DNA of 5,494 bases from Pseudomonadota bacterium (GCA_023423935.1 JAFAEQ010000051.1:1-5494), one strand, 5' to 3'; positions 1 through 5,427 are shown, counted from the first letter of the stretch. Numbers and translations are program-made. Notes: generated by a model not told the origin, from the letters alone.

Positions 1-94
1 GCCATCGACCCTCGTCCCCTTCGAGCAAAAGGGACGCACGATAGCGGTGGTTACCCCGGCGTCATCCGCGGCTTGGGATCACCTCAACAGAGGG

Positions 95-159
95 GGCCGA
101 CATGCCGCGGAATCCCCGGCCGGCATGCGGCGGAATCAGGGGCCGGCATCGGGCGGAAT
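95..159. repeat. Three tandem 23-bp direct repeats, probable IS21-type insertion sequence end
   Basis: Three copies of a 19-bp core start at 95, 118 and 141, an exact 23-bp period. The middle copy reads GGCCGGCATGCGGCGGAAT and the other two differ from it at a few positions. Several short direct repeats near the end, finishing in GGAATACGCA (155-164), are the style of multiple terminal transposase-binding repeats described for IS21-family elements. If so, the element body lies left of the window and the outer edge is near 164-200, just beyond the 3' end of the lipoprotein gene. A frame open from base 2 to a stop near 214 runs through the repeats, so it is more likely read-through than a gene. 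No transposase sequence is recognisable in bases 1-94. The repeats are seen directly; the IS21 assignment is inference from memory of such ends. Confidence 0.55.
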
Positions 160-204
160 ACGCACCCGCTCGTCGACGTCGGGCCGAGGTGGCAGTAAAC
201 AGTC

Positions 205-858
205 TCATTGGTAAAGATCCTCATCTTTGTCTCGCTTGCACAGGCCGTCTATATTGGGGAGAGAACTTCGTATGTCCTGAGCGGAGAACTGTTTACCCAG
301 CGAACTTAGTGCGGCGAACATTTCCGGCGCAGAGTTCCAGTTGCACGGCTGCATCACCAAGTAATGCAGCCGAACATAGAACGCATCGAGGAGAGATGCG
401 TACTCACGGTTCGATCCCTCGAAAGGAATCAGCTGGATCGTTTGCCCATCGAGCCGCGAGATGATTCTTGGAGGAGCAAGCATTCGATCGCCCGTGTATC
501 CAGGCCCGATATTTGTAAGCACCACCGGAACGAACCCGTGCTTAAAGATATGCACGAGGGGGGCATCGCCTCTAACTCTTCCAGCACCAGAAACTCTTCG
601 TGGCCCCCAACCGTGAATCTGATATCTGCCTTCCGCATCAGTTATCGTCTCAATGACCGCAAGTTGACCGCGCGGATAGCCCTCATTCGGACCAACAAGA
701 TCCCAATGCGCGACTACGATCGCGCCGCTTACTGGCTCGCCATCTCGCGCGTTAACGATGCGACCACTGAACCCCGCTGATTCCCACTCGCGATAGCAAC
801 TCGAGACTAGAATCGCGAGCACCATAAGACTCAATGCGTAGCCGAGCATCTTCTTCAT
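205..858 (-). CDS. Lipoprotein with carboxypeptidase-regulatory-like domain
   Basis: The 217-residue product is a predicted membrane-anchored lipoprotein. The N-terminus (MKKMLGYALSLMVLAILVSSC) has a basic n-region, a hydrophobic stretch of about 15 residues and a lipobox V-S-S-C with the acylated Cys at 21. Residues about 30-115 match the carboxypeptidase-regulatory-like beta-sandwich: GRIVNARDGEPVSGAIV, then TDAEGRYQIHGW, then a strand with FKHGFVPVVL. That fold usually serves as a structural or binding module, not an enzyme. The C-terminal 100 residues are unrecognised and contain two cysteines (172, 207). The ATG at 858 is chosen because the signal peptide begins there. The ribosome binding site is weak, but a small upstream ORF ends 6 nt before, so coupled translation is possible. 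The molecular role is unknown; lipoprotein export is well supported. Confidence 0.85.
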   Translation of the reverse strand: MKKMLGYALSLMVLAILVSSCYREWESAGFSGRIVNARDGEPVSGAIVVAHWDLVGPNEGYPRGQLAVIETITDAEGRYQIHGWGPRRVSGAGRVRGDAPLVHIFKHGFVPVVLTNIGPGYTGDRMLAPPRIISRLDGQTIQLIPFEGSNREYASLLDAFYVRLHYLVMQPCNWNSAPEMFAALSSLGKQFSAQDIRSSLPNIDGLCKRDKDEDLYQ

Positions 859-864
859 CAGAAG

Positions 865-1023
865 CTATCCAGAAGCCAACGGTCGCCCTCGCGATAGAAC
901 ACAGAAGCAAGCTCGCGTTGTGCCTCCTTTGACCTTTAACACCCCGTACTCTGCAAACTCTGCGTTTGTAGATATCTCTCGCGGCTCCCCGACGGTCGAG
1001 CTGATTTGGGCAAGCGAGCCCAT
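865..1023 (-). CDS. Possible 52-residue ORF upstream of the lipoprotein
   Basis: A minus-strand frame from ATG at 1023 to TAG at 865-867 encodes 52 residues (starts MGSLAQISSTVGEPREI, ends SRGRPLASG). Its stop lies 6 nt before the lipoprotein ATG, a spacing typical of co-translated genes. A TTG directly upstream has a purine-rich AAAGGG about 9 nt before it and could be the real start. The same frame continues upstream past a TGA (near 1078) into further open sequence, so this could also be the 3' remnant of a larger decayed gene. I do not recognise the protein and see no signal peptide or known motif. Support is limited to position and a plausible amino-acid mix. Confidence 0.3.
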   Translation of the reverse strand: MGSLAQISSTVGEPREISTNAEFAEYGVLKVKGGTTRACFCVLSRGRPLASG

Positions 1024-1350
1024 CAATGGACTTATCCCTTTCCAGCCGAGTCTGGCGAGTGATGAACAACGCGGTCACCGCACCTGCCTTGAACCCGACC
1101 AGGACGAGTGCCGTCGTCGCATCGCGACTGAGCACGTGCGGATGTTTGGGTCAGCAAGCCCGAAGCTCATCATGGCGCGCAGCACATCGAAGCTGCATCA
1201 AGAGGCCGGATATATGTCCGAGCTCCGCTTCCGTTCGCTCAACTCGCTTGACGGTGGGGAGGCGTCCATATATGTCCTAGTAATCCGGGACCAGCGCCGG
1301 CAAGCCCCGCCGAAGGGTTTTCATCATCGCCATTTCCTTGGACGTCACCG
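1024..1350. other. 327-base stretch without a supportable gene
   Basis: All six frames are either broken or read as antisense shadows. One minus-strand frame (about 1078-1190) continues that of the small ORF at 865-1023 and is separated from it by a TGA, so a degraded gene is possible. The 10-mer ATATATGTCC occurs twice, at 1210-1219 and 1268-1277, 58 bp apart. I see no clear promoter, terminator or structured RNA. The segment should hold whatever drives minus-strand expression of the lipoprotein. Confidence 0.4.
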
Positions 1351-1821
1351 TCACGATTTCGCGCTCCTGTACAAGCCCCAAGCCCCGAGCACCGCAAACA
1401 TCAGCCAGACGAGCAGCGGTCCCGCGCGATACAGCGGAAACTCGCGGCGGACCGCAAAACCGGTCGGGTTGATGGGATCGATCCACAGCTGGACCTGCTT
1501 GCCCTTGTTCTCCGCCAGGTAATTGATGTCGTCGGCGTGCGCGGGCGTCTTGCCCACGAACGTCGTCGACAGCTCCAACTGCGCGCCGTCGGCGCGGCGC
1601 GCCTTCAACAGCACGTCAATGAATGTTTCCATCCGGACCTCGAGCGAGACTTGCCGCGGCGTCACGCGAATGGCGTCGAGGGTCACCGTCGTCAGCTCTT
1701 GCCGGTAGTAGCTGCGCAAGTCGGCGACGTAGCTGCGACCGGTGAGCCACGCCATCGCGCCGCCGAACACGAGCAGCAGCAGGCAGACGATGCCGGGACC
1801 GACGTTGCTTCGCAGGCTCAT
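1351..1821 (-). CDS. DUF3592-like two-helix membrane protein
   Basis: The 156-residue protein has two likely membrane helices, at residues about 9-27 (IVCLLLLVFGGAMAWL) and about 133-151 (GPLLVWLMFAVLGAWGLY), with a mostly polar beta-type domain of roughly 100 residues between them. That layout, and the segment NKGKQVQLWIDPINPTGF at residues 105-122 (family-like pattern G-x-V-x-x-x-x-D-P-x-N-P), fit DUF3592 membrane proteins, whose function is unknown. The ATG at 1821 is preferred over an in-frame upstream ATG because translation from there begins right before the first helix. It also overlaps the stop of the preceding gene as ATGA, the mark of a coupled operon, and GGAA lies just before it. 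A second, truncated copy of the 5' part of this gene lies at the right window edge. The DUF assignment is by pattern only. Confidence 0.75.
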   Translation of the reverse strand: MSLRSNVGPGIVCLLLLVFGGAMAWLTGRSYVADLRSYYRQELTTVTLDAIRVTPRQVSLEVRMETFIDVLLKARRADGAQLELSTTFVGKTPAHADDINYLAENKGKQVQLWIDPINPTGFAVRREFPLYRAGPLLVWLMFAVLGAWGLYRSAKS

Positions 1822-1934
1822 AGCTTTCCGATCGGGATTTGCACCTCTCCGGTCTCCGGCGGCAGCAGGGAGATCTGGAAGTCGAAGGCAGTCCACTTCT
1901 GCGTGCCGACGCGGAAGTCGCCCTTGAAGCGGGG
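1818..1934 (-). pseudogene. C-terminal fragment of the gene upstream of the DUF3592-like gene
   Basis: In the frame whose TGA overlaps the DUF3592-like ATG (ATGA, 1818-1821), 38 codons read as a credible C-terminus: FKGDFRVGTQKWTAFDF, then QISLLPPETGEVQIPIGKL, then stop. An in-frame TGA (complement of 1935-1937) closes the frame, with no start codon between, so the gene has lost everything upstream. The break coincides with the start of the inverted-repeat element at 1941. The overlap shows that this gene and the DUF3592-like gene once formed a two-gene operon, so its product was probably a functional partner. I do not recognise the protein family. The remaining piece could also have been the 3' end of a gene removed by a mobile element. 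Confidence 0.6.
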
Positions 1935-1940
1935 TCAATT

Positions 1941-1989
1941 GGACACCCATCAAATTCACACGCCCACGTTAACTCATTGGCGGGTGTCC
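1941..1989. repeat. 49-bp inverted-repeat element A at a gene break point
   Basis: The ends are perfect 8-bp inverted repeats, GGACACCC (1941-1948) and GGGTGTCC (1982-1989). The left end continues GGACACCCATCAAAT, which matches the left end of the element at 5373 in 14 of 15 positions. It lies directly beside the truncated gene ending at 1934. It has no coding capacity. It may be fused ends of a lost insertion sequence, or a short non-autonomous palindromic element; the sequence alone does not decide. Confidence 0.55.
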
Positions 1990-2050
1990 TGTTCAGTCGT
2001 CAGAGAGGCACAGAGTTTTCCCGGTTTCCCGCCCCGGCACCGAGGAGGCA

Positions 2051-2094
2051 AATCCAGCTTGCGCGAGGCCGTCCAGCGTTACTACCCCTCCTAA
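2051..2094 (+). pseudogene. Orphan 3' tail of a RAYT transposase gene
   Basis: Codons 2053-2094 encode SSLREAVQRYYPS followed by TAA, the same C-terminus as the complete RAYT at 2515-3387 (SSLREAVQRHYPS, TAG). The homology runs without gaps from 2051 through the adjoining REP-like palindrome to 2121 at a constant offset of 1293 bases, with 5 mismatches in 71. No transposase sequence is recognisable before 2050; instead a CCCGGCACCG motif (2033-2042), the core of the palindrome, sits just upstream. It is either the remnant of a second, diverged RAYT copy or a non-autonomous unit made from the gene tail plus REP. Orientation is the same as the intact gene. Confidence 0.75.
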
Positions 2095-2121
2095 ATCCGC
2101 GAATCCGCAGCCCGGCACCGG
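2095..2121 (+). repeat. REP-like palindrome, copy 1
   Basis: This 27-bp sequence immediately follows the orphan RAYT stop codon. It differs from the copy at 3388-3414 at one base (A instead of G at 2109). The second half, CCCGGCACCGGG (2111-2122), is a perfect 5-bp stem with a 2-nt loop. The first half would form CCGCG-AATC-CGCGG, but the A at 2109 breaks that stem here. Confidence 0.7.
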
Positions 2122-2402
2122 GAGGACTGCGACGACTGAAGGACTGAGTGTCAGTTGATGTAAATCGCGGGCACCGATGACACAAACCGGACTTACCCTA
2201 AGCGACGCTAGCCGCTTGTAGCCCTCGTCCTGCTGCCGTTACCCGCGAGAGCAGCGGCGTGTTCAAGTCCTCGCAAACCAGTTCCCCTCTAATCTAGTGT
2301 GGGCACGGATGAGAGTTAAACATCTGGTAGGAGGCCCCGTCTGTCACGAAATCGACCAGGCTAAAGCCGCCTCCCCTCTCCGATTCATACTTGCCGGACT
2401 CG
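2122..2402. other. Stretch of 281 bases without a recognised gene
   Basis: No frame on either strand gives a protein I can recognise. A 6-bp inverted repeat, GTGTCA (2148-2153) and TGACAC (2178-2183), encloses 24 bases and could be a decayed mobile-element end. CTGCT (2230-2234) and AGCAG (2249-2253) could pair weakly. Nothing here supports a gene, and the stretch most likely consists of intergenic or relic mobile DNA between the orphan tail and the intact RAYT unit. Confidence 0.4.
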
Positions 2403-2429
2403 CCGGTGCCGGGCCGCGGATTCGCGGAT
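2403..2429 (-). repeat. REP-like palindrome, copy 2 (upstream, inverted)
   Basis: This is the exact reverse complement of 3388-3414. It contains CCGCGGATTCGCGG (5-bp stem, 4-nt loop) and the motif CGGTGCCGGG, which pairs as a second short stem. Two adjacent stems are typical of REP sequences recognised by RAYT proteins. It lies 85 bp before the RAYT start codon. Confidence 0.75.
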
Positions 2430-2514
2430 TTCCTCCAGAACACGCAGAAACTGCTGCGCTATATCAGCCGTCATGTCGGCAATGTAGCGCGAACTTCGCA
2501 CCCCTGGAGGCAGG

Positions 2515-3387
2515 ATGCCGCGGCCGCTCAGACTTCACGTTCCCGGCGCGTTCTACCACGTAACACTGCGTGGCAATCACCGCCAGAACATCTTCTTCAC
2601 GCCTGCGGATCGACAGGTGTTCAACGAACTCGTCGCAGAAGTCATCGAACGATTCTCGGCTCGACTTCACGCGTACTGCCTGATGACCAATCACGTGCAC
2701 CTGCTCGTGCAGGTCGGTGACACACCGCTTGGCCGCTTGATGCTGCGGATCGCTGGCCAGTATGCGCGCATCGTTCAACGTCACCTTCATACGACGGGTC
2801 ATCTCTTCGAGAAGCGCTACTACCCCGTGCTCGTCGATGTCGATGAATACATGCTCGAACTGTTGCGCTACATCCACCTCAATCCCGTGCGCGCACACAT
2901 GGTCGAGACGGCGGACGACTATCCGTGGTCGAGTCACCATGCATATTGCGGCTCACGACCTGAGCGATGGGTCACGACCGAGTTTGCATTGTCCATGTTC
3001 CACTCGAGCATTGATCAAGCTATCGCCGGCTACCGTCGCTTCATCAAGGATGTGCGTGAAGCGACCTCCCCGCTCGCCGACTGTAATCCGAATGATCGCC
3101 GCATTCTCGGCAGTGACGATTTCGCCGCCAAGCTGCTCGGCATCGCATGGCGACCGAAGTCACGCAAGTCCCTGGAACAGTTGATCAGCGAGGCCGAACA
3201 CACTTTTCTGATCACTCCCGAAGCGCTGCGCTCATCCAGCAAGCAGCGCAAACTGACGCAGGCACGGGCTTGGATCGCACACCAGGCTGTCACTCTTCGA
3301 GTCGCTTCGCTCTCCCATGTCGCTCGCTTGCTGCAGCGTAGTGAATCCAGCTTGCGCGAGGCCGTCCAGCGCCATTACCCCTCCTAG
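2515..3387 (+). CDS. REP-associated tyrosine transposase (RAYT, Y1/HUH family)
   Basis: This is a 290-residue single-strand DNA nuclease of the TnpA-REP type. It opens with the family signature GAFYHVTLRGN (11-21). The metal-binding HUH motif is H60-V61-H62 in LMTNHVHLLV, and the probable catalytic tyrosine is Y83 in AGQYARIVQRH. The family block GHLFEKRYYPVLVD follows (95-108), then RYIHLNPVRA (118-127) and DYPWSSHHAY (135-144). Residues about 195-290 form an extra helical domain resembling the DnaA-type helix-turn-helix seen in longer members, ending REAVQRHYPS. The ATG at 2515 has GGAGG at 2506-2510. All key residues are present, so the enzyme looks active. Its substrates are presumably the REP-like palindromes flanking it. 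It converges with the Kelch gene. Confidence 0.93.
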   Translation: MPRPLRLHVPGAFYHVTLRGNHRQNIFFTPADRQVFNELVAEVIERFSARLHAYCLMTNHVHLLVQVGDTPLGRLMLRIAGQYARIVQRHLHTTGHLFEKRYYPVLVDVDEYMLELLRYIHLNPVRAHMVETADDYPWSSHHAYCGSRPERWVTTEFALSMFHSSIDQAIAGYRRFIKDVREATSPLADCNPNDRRILGSDDFAAKLLGIAWRPKSRKSLEQLISEAEHTFLITPEALRSSSKQRKLTQARAWIAHQAVTLRVASLSHVARLLQRSESSLREAVQRHYPS

Positions 3388-3414
3388 ATCCGCGAATCCG
3401 CGGCCCGGCACCGG
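3388..3414 (+). repeat. REP-like palindrome, copy 3 (downstream)
   Basis: It begins at the base after the RAYT stop codon. It contains CCGCGAATCCGCGG, a 5-bp stem closed by a 4-nt loop, then CCCGGCACCGG, a 4-bp stem closed by a short loop. It is a perfect inverted copy of 2403-2429 and 26/27 identical to 2095-2121. It could also act as an RNA hairpin that protects the 3' end of the RAYT transcript; there is no T-run for an intrinsic terminator. Confidence 0.75.
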
Positions 3415-3503
3415 AGAGCGCGCGACGCGATGAGTCATCGTTATCTCGCTTGGACTGCCCTGCGGTGCCGCGAGTCTCTACACGGTGCGAGCGAGATCAT
3501 GGC

Positions 3504-4625
3504 TCACTCGAGTCGCACCATCCAAGCATCGTCATGCGACCGAATTCGCTCGTCGTAACCGCCGACGAGTAGCACGCCTCTGGATGACAGCAGCGTCGCG
3601 GTCGCAAACATCAAGTCGCCCGGAAGCTCGCCTTCGAGATCTGCGAATCGCTCTGCGCCGGCACGCAGGATCTCGGGACGACGCGCGCCTCCGAGCACGA
3701 GGACGTCTCCGGACGACAGCACGAGCACCGCATCCGGAATCTTGTGCCTCGCGGAACTGAGAGCGGGTCCGTCGACGAATTGTCCGGTAGACGGATCGAA
3801 GATCTCTGTCGAGGAGTACCGCCCGTTGAAACCCCGCGCATCGGAGCCGCTGACGATCAAGACGCGGTTATCCAGGAGGCGCACTGCCGCGTGCTTGGTC
3901 CGTGGCGATACCATGTTGTTCACTGCGGTGAATCGATTCGTGACGGGGTCAAAGATCTCCGCCGACCTCAGTATTTCGCCTCGCGCGCGATGACCGCCGG
4001 TTACGAGCACGCGCCCGTCCGCGAGCAGCGTTGCCGCGTGATTCATACGCGCGTCGGTCATGCGCTCCACTAGCGTGAAGCTGTGCGTTTGCGGATCGAA
4101 CACTTCTGCAGTATCGAGCGGCGCTCCCGTTCTCATTTCGCCGCCGGTAATCAACACGCGACCGTCCTGCAATACGACAGCGACCGGATGGATTCTCGGG
4201 CCAGCAAGGTCAGCGATTCGGGAAAATCGCTCTTTCAGGGGATCGTATATCTCCGCGGCCGCAGTGGCGGTCGATCCGGTCCAGCCGCCCGCGATCAACA
4301 CTCGACCATCAGGCAAGAGCGCCGCCGCGTGACTCGCACGCGGAACCACCATGGGCGCAGCAGAGCGGAACGTGCTGCTTTCCGGATCGAATAGCTCGGT
4401 CGAGCGATGGACTGTTCCGCAGCTGTCGCCACCGCAACCTCCTGTTATCAGCGCACCGCCCGTCGGCAAGCGGACCGTCTGGTGAGCGGCGCGCTCGGTG
4501 CTCATCGCTCCCACGCTCGTAAGTCGCGGTGTCGTGGAGGCCGTTGCAAGTAGAACGGCACATAGCGAGCCACACGCCACATAGATGATCCTTCGACCGC
4601 GCCGGGGTTCTGTATTCGACAACAT
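3504..4625 (-). CDS. Exported Kelch-repeat beta-propeller protein
   Basis: The 373-residue protein starts MLSNTEPRRGRR, then a hydrophobic segment (13-30) that reads as a Sec signal peptide or a membrane anchor. The rest is a row of Kelch-type repeats about 49 residues apart, each with a G-R-V-L-I-x-G-G strand. The Gly pairs are at 62-63, 113-114, 161-162, 210-211, 312-313 and 355-356, with S-G at 259-260. Each repeat also has an A-E-I-F-D-P-x-T turn and an R-x-x-H-A-A strand. This predicts a six- or seven-bladed propeller outside the cytoplasm, with a binding or structural role. No catalytic motif is visible, although the repeats also resemble galactose-oxidase propellers. The ATG at 4625 is chosen for its near-perfect AAGGAGGT. 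The same frame stays open 37 codons further, to an ATG at 4736. It is divergent from the GntR gene. Confidence 0.88.
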   Translation of the reverse strand: MLSNTEPRRGRRIIYVACGSLCAVLLATASTTPRLTSVGAMSTERAAHQTVRLPTGGALITGGCGGDSCGTVHRSTELFDPESSTFRSAAPMVVPRASHAAALLPDGRVLIAGGWTGSTATAAAEIYDPLKERFSRIADLAGPRIHPVAVVLQDGRVLITGGEMRTGAPLDTAEVFDPQTHSFTLVERMTDARMNHAATLLADGRVLVTGGHRARGEILRSAEIFDPVTNRFTAVNNMVSPRTKHAAVRLLDNRVLIVSGSDARGFNGRYSSTEIFDPSTGQFVDGPALSSARHKIPDAVLVLSSGDVLVLGGARRPEILRAGAERFADLEGELPGDLMFATATLLSSRGVLLVGGYDERIRSHDDAWMVRLE

Positions 4626-4630
4626 TGGTA

Positions 4631-4638
4631 ACCTCCTT
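4631..4638 (-). promoter_or_regulatory. Strong ribosome binding site of the Kelch gene
   Basis: Read on the minus strand this is AAGGAGGT, 5 nt before the ATG at 4625. It matches the 16S rRNA anti-SD almost completely and decides the start against the in-frame ATG at 4736, which has only a weak GAGAGG upstream. Confidence 0.8.
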
Positions 4639-4829
4639 CTTATCGCGCTTGCGTCCGCCAGATCGCCGCACCCGATCTCCTTCGCAATGCATCGGACTTC
4701 GCTCGCATCACGCTGAAATCGGGGGTGGTCAGACATATCAACGGGACCTCTCGGGCACGATGGGCATCTTAAAGCGCGACGCGCCTCTCATCCTAACCGT
4801 AACGATCTTCCGTCCGCCCCTAGCGTCGG

Positions 4830-4870
4830 TGTGCATACTGTGCATATACTGTGCACATCGATATGCACAG
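4830..4870 (+). promoter_or_regulatory. Probable GntR autoregulatory operator and promoter
   Basis: Four TGTGCAYA boxes cluster here: 4830-4837, 4839-4846 and 4850-4857 on the plus strand, and 4862-4869 inverted. CTGTGCATAT (4838-4847) and ATATGCACAG (4861-4870) make a perfect 10-bp inverted repeat with a 13-nt spacer. ACTGTGCA recurs at 4837 and 4848, one helical turn apart. TATACT (4845-4850) could be a -10 element lying inside the boxes, though I see no good -35. Such inverted repeats upstream of YtrA-type GntR genes are usually bound by their own product. The right arm contains the presumed start codon at 4863. Confidence 0.65.
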
Positions 4871-5252
4871 TTCACTGTACATCTCTCAGACCGATGCGCG
4901 GCCTATGTATCTGCAGATCATGGAGCAGATCCGGCAGCGCATTGCGCTCGGGGATTGGCCACCGGGGCAAGAGCTCCCGTCGATTCGTACATTGGCGGTT
5001 GATTTACGCGTCAGCGTGATCACCGTCAAACGGGCCTACGAGGAACTCGGCGCCGAAGGTGTGATCGTGACGCGTCATGGTCGCGGATCGTTCGTCGCAG
5101 AGCGACCCGCGCTCACGAGCGATTTGCAGGAGCAACGCTTGGATGAGCACCTACTCGAAGCGGCTCGGCTCGCCCGAGTCATGGGGCTCAGTGACGATGA
5201 GCTGGCCACGCGTCTGCGGAAGATCAAGCGCAAGCTGGGGAAAAACGAATGA
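4863..5252 (+). CDS. GntR-family transcriptional regulator, YtrA type
   Basis: This is a 129-residue repressor-like protein. Residues about 11-80 form the GntR winged helix-turn-helix: RPMYLQIMEQIRQRI, PPGQELPSIRTLA, then the recognition region VSVITVKRAYEEL and the wing VTRHGRGSFVA. Only about 50 residues follow (81-129), helical and ending in a basic tail. Such a short C-terminal part is typical of the YtrA subfamily, which controls ABC transporter operons. The ATG at 4863 fits the family start (short lead into ISQTDARP). A GTG at 4851 is in frame but lies in the operator. No ribosome binding site precedes 4863, and a -10 at 4845 would give a nearly leaderless mRNA. The stop overlaps the next ATG (ATGA), coupling it to the ABC ATPase gene. 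The effector is unknown. Confidence 0.9.
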   Translation: MHSSLYISQTDARPMYLQIMEQIRQRIALGDWPPGQELPSIRTLAVDLRVSVITVKRAYEELGAEGVIVTRHGRGSFVAERPALTSDLQEQRLDEHLLEAARLARVMGLSDDELATRLRKIKRKLGKNE

Positions 5253-5371
5253 CGGCAACAGCAGTGCAGATGCGCAACGTGCACAAGGCATATCGCTTCT
5301 TTCAGTTGCACGATGTATCGCTCGATCTCCTCGCGGGCCAGATCATGGGCTTCGTCGGTCCGGTCCGAACG
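5249..5371 (+). pseudogene. ABC transporter ATPase gene cut inside Walker A
   Basis: The ATG overlaps the GntR stop. The first 38 residues are a clear ABC ATPase N-terminus: VQMRNVHKAYRFFQLHDVSL with the A-loop-region aromatic (Y15), then LLAGQIMGFVGP. The Walker A motif should continue N-G-A-G-K-S/T, but the reading frame becomes PVRTRTRIKS, unrelated to the family. GGTCC is repeated in tandem (5357-5361 and 5362-5366); skipping one copy restores GFVGPN (to 5371), after which the 51-bp inverted-repeat element begins. The frame stays open to the window edge through foreign sequence. The product cannot bind ATP. The intact gene would have been the target and partner of the YtrA-type regulator. 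A sequencing or assembly artefact is possible. Confidence 0.75.
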
Positions 5372-5372
5372 A

Positions 5373-5423
5373 GGACACGCATCAAATCTCGCGGGAGTGG
5401 TCCGGCAAAATCGATGCGTGTCC
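5373..5423. repeat. 51-bp inverted-repeat element C between two truncated genes
   Basis: The ends are perfect 11-bp inverted repeats, GGACACGCATC (5373-5383) and GATGCGTGTCC (5413-5423), around a 29-nt centre. The left end, GGACACGCATCAAAT, matches element A (1941-1955) in 14 of 15 positions, and the total length is similar (51 and 49 bp). It lies exactly between the broken ABC ATPase gene and a broken DUF3592-like gene. It is too short to encode anything. It may be a fused pair of insertion sequence ends or a small palindromic element. Confidence 0.65.
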
Positions 5424-5427
5424 CAGT

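Larger units (their letters stand above)
2403..3414 (+). mobile_element. RAYT gene bracketed by inverted REP-like palindromes
   Basis: A perfect 27-bp inverted repeat (2403-2429 and 3388-3414) encloses a complete RAYT gene. This is the classical arrangement in which a RAYT sits between oppositely oriented REP sequences. RAYTs are domesticated relatives of IS200/IS605 transposases that bind and cut REP hairpins, and they are generally thought to spread REPs and not themselves. The interval of about 1.0 kb holds only this gene plus an 85-bp leader. Whether the whole block is mobile cannot be told from the sequence. Confidence 0.7.

Noticed and set aside
920..1522. 200-codon open frame on the plus strand
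   Set aside because: It runs antisense to the small ORF and the DUF3592-like gene, has no ribosome binding site and no recognisable motif. The minus-strand reading explains its length.
1537..2094. 185-codon plus-strand frame ending in the RAYT tail
   Set aside because: Only the last 14 codons are RAYT-like. The rest is antisense to the DUF3592-like gene and its truncated neighbour and reads through the inverted-repeat element.
2148..2183. GTGTCA...TGACAC inverted repeat as a third member of the GGACAC element group
   Set aside because: Only 6 bp pair, the GGACAC...CATCAAAT end is missing, and the interior does not align. It may be a separate decayed element end.
2251..2280. tRNA-like 3' end: GTTCAAGTCC followed by a CCA at 2278-2280
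   Set aside because: The bases either side of the TTCAAGT loop do not pair as a 5-bp T stem, and no matching acceptor or anticodon arm lies within 100 bases upstream.
1941..2321. Integron attC-like motifs (GTTAACT at 1968, GTTAAAC at 2315)
   Set aside because: There is no paired RYYYAAC/GTTRRRY set at attC spacing and no integrase. The genes do not form a same-strand cassette array with recombination sites between them.
3484..3519. Hairpin GGTGCGA...TCGCACC over the Kelch stop codon as a terminator
   Set aside because: The stem is only 7 bp with a loop of more than 20 bases, and neither strand has a T-run after it.
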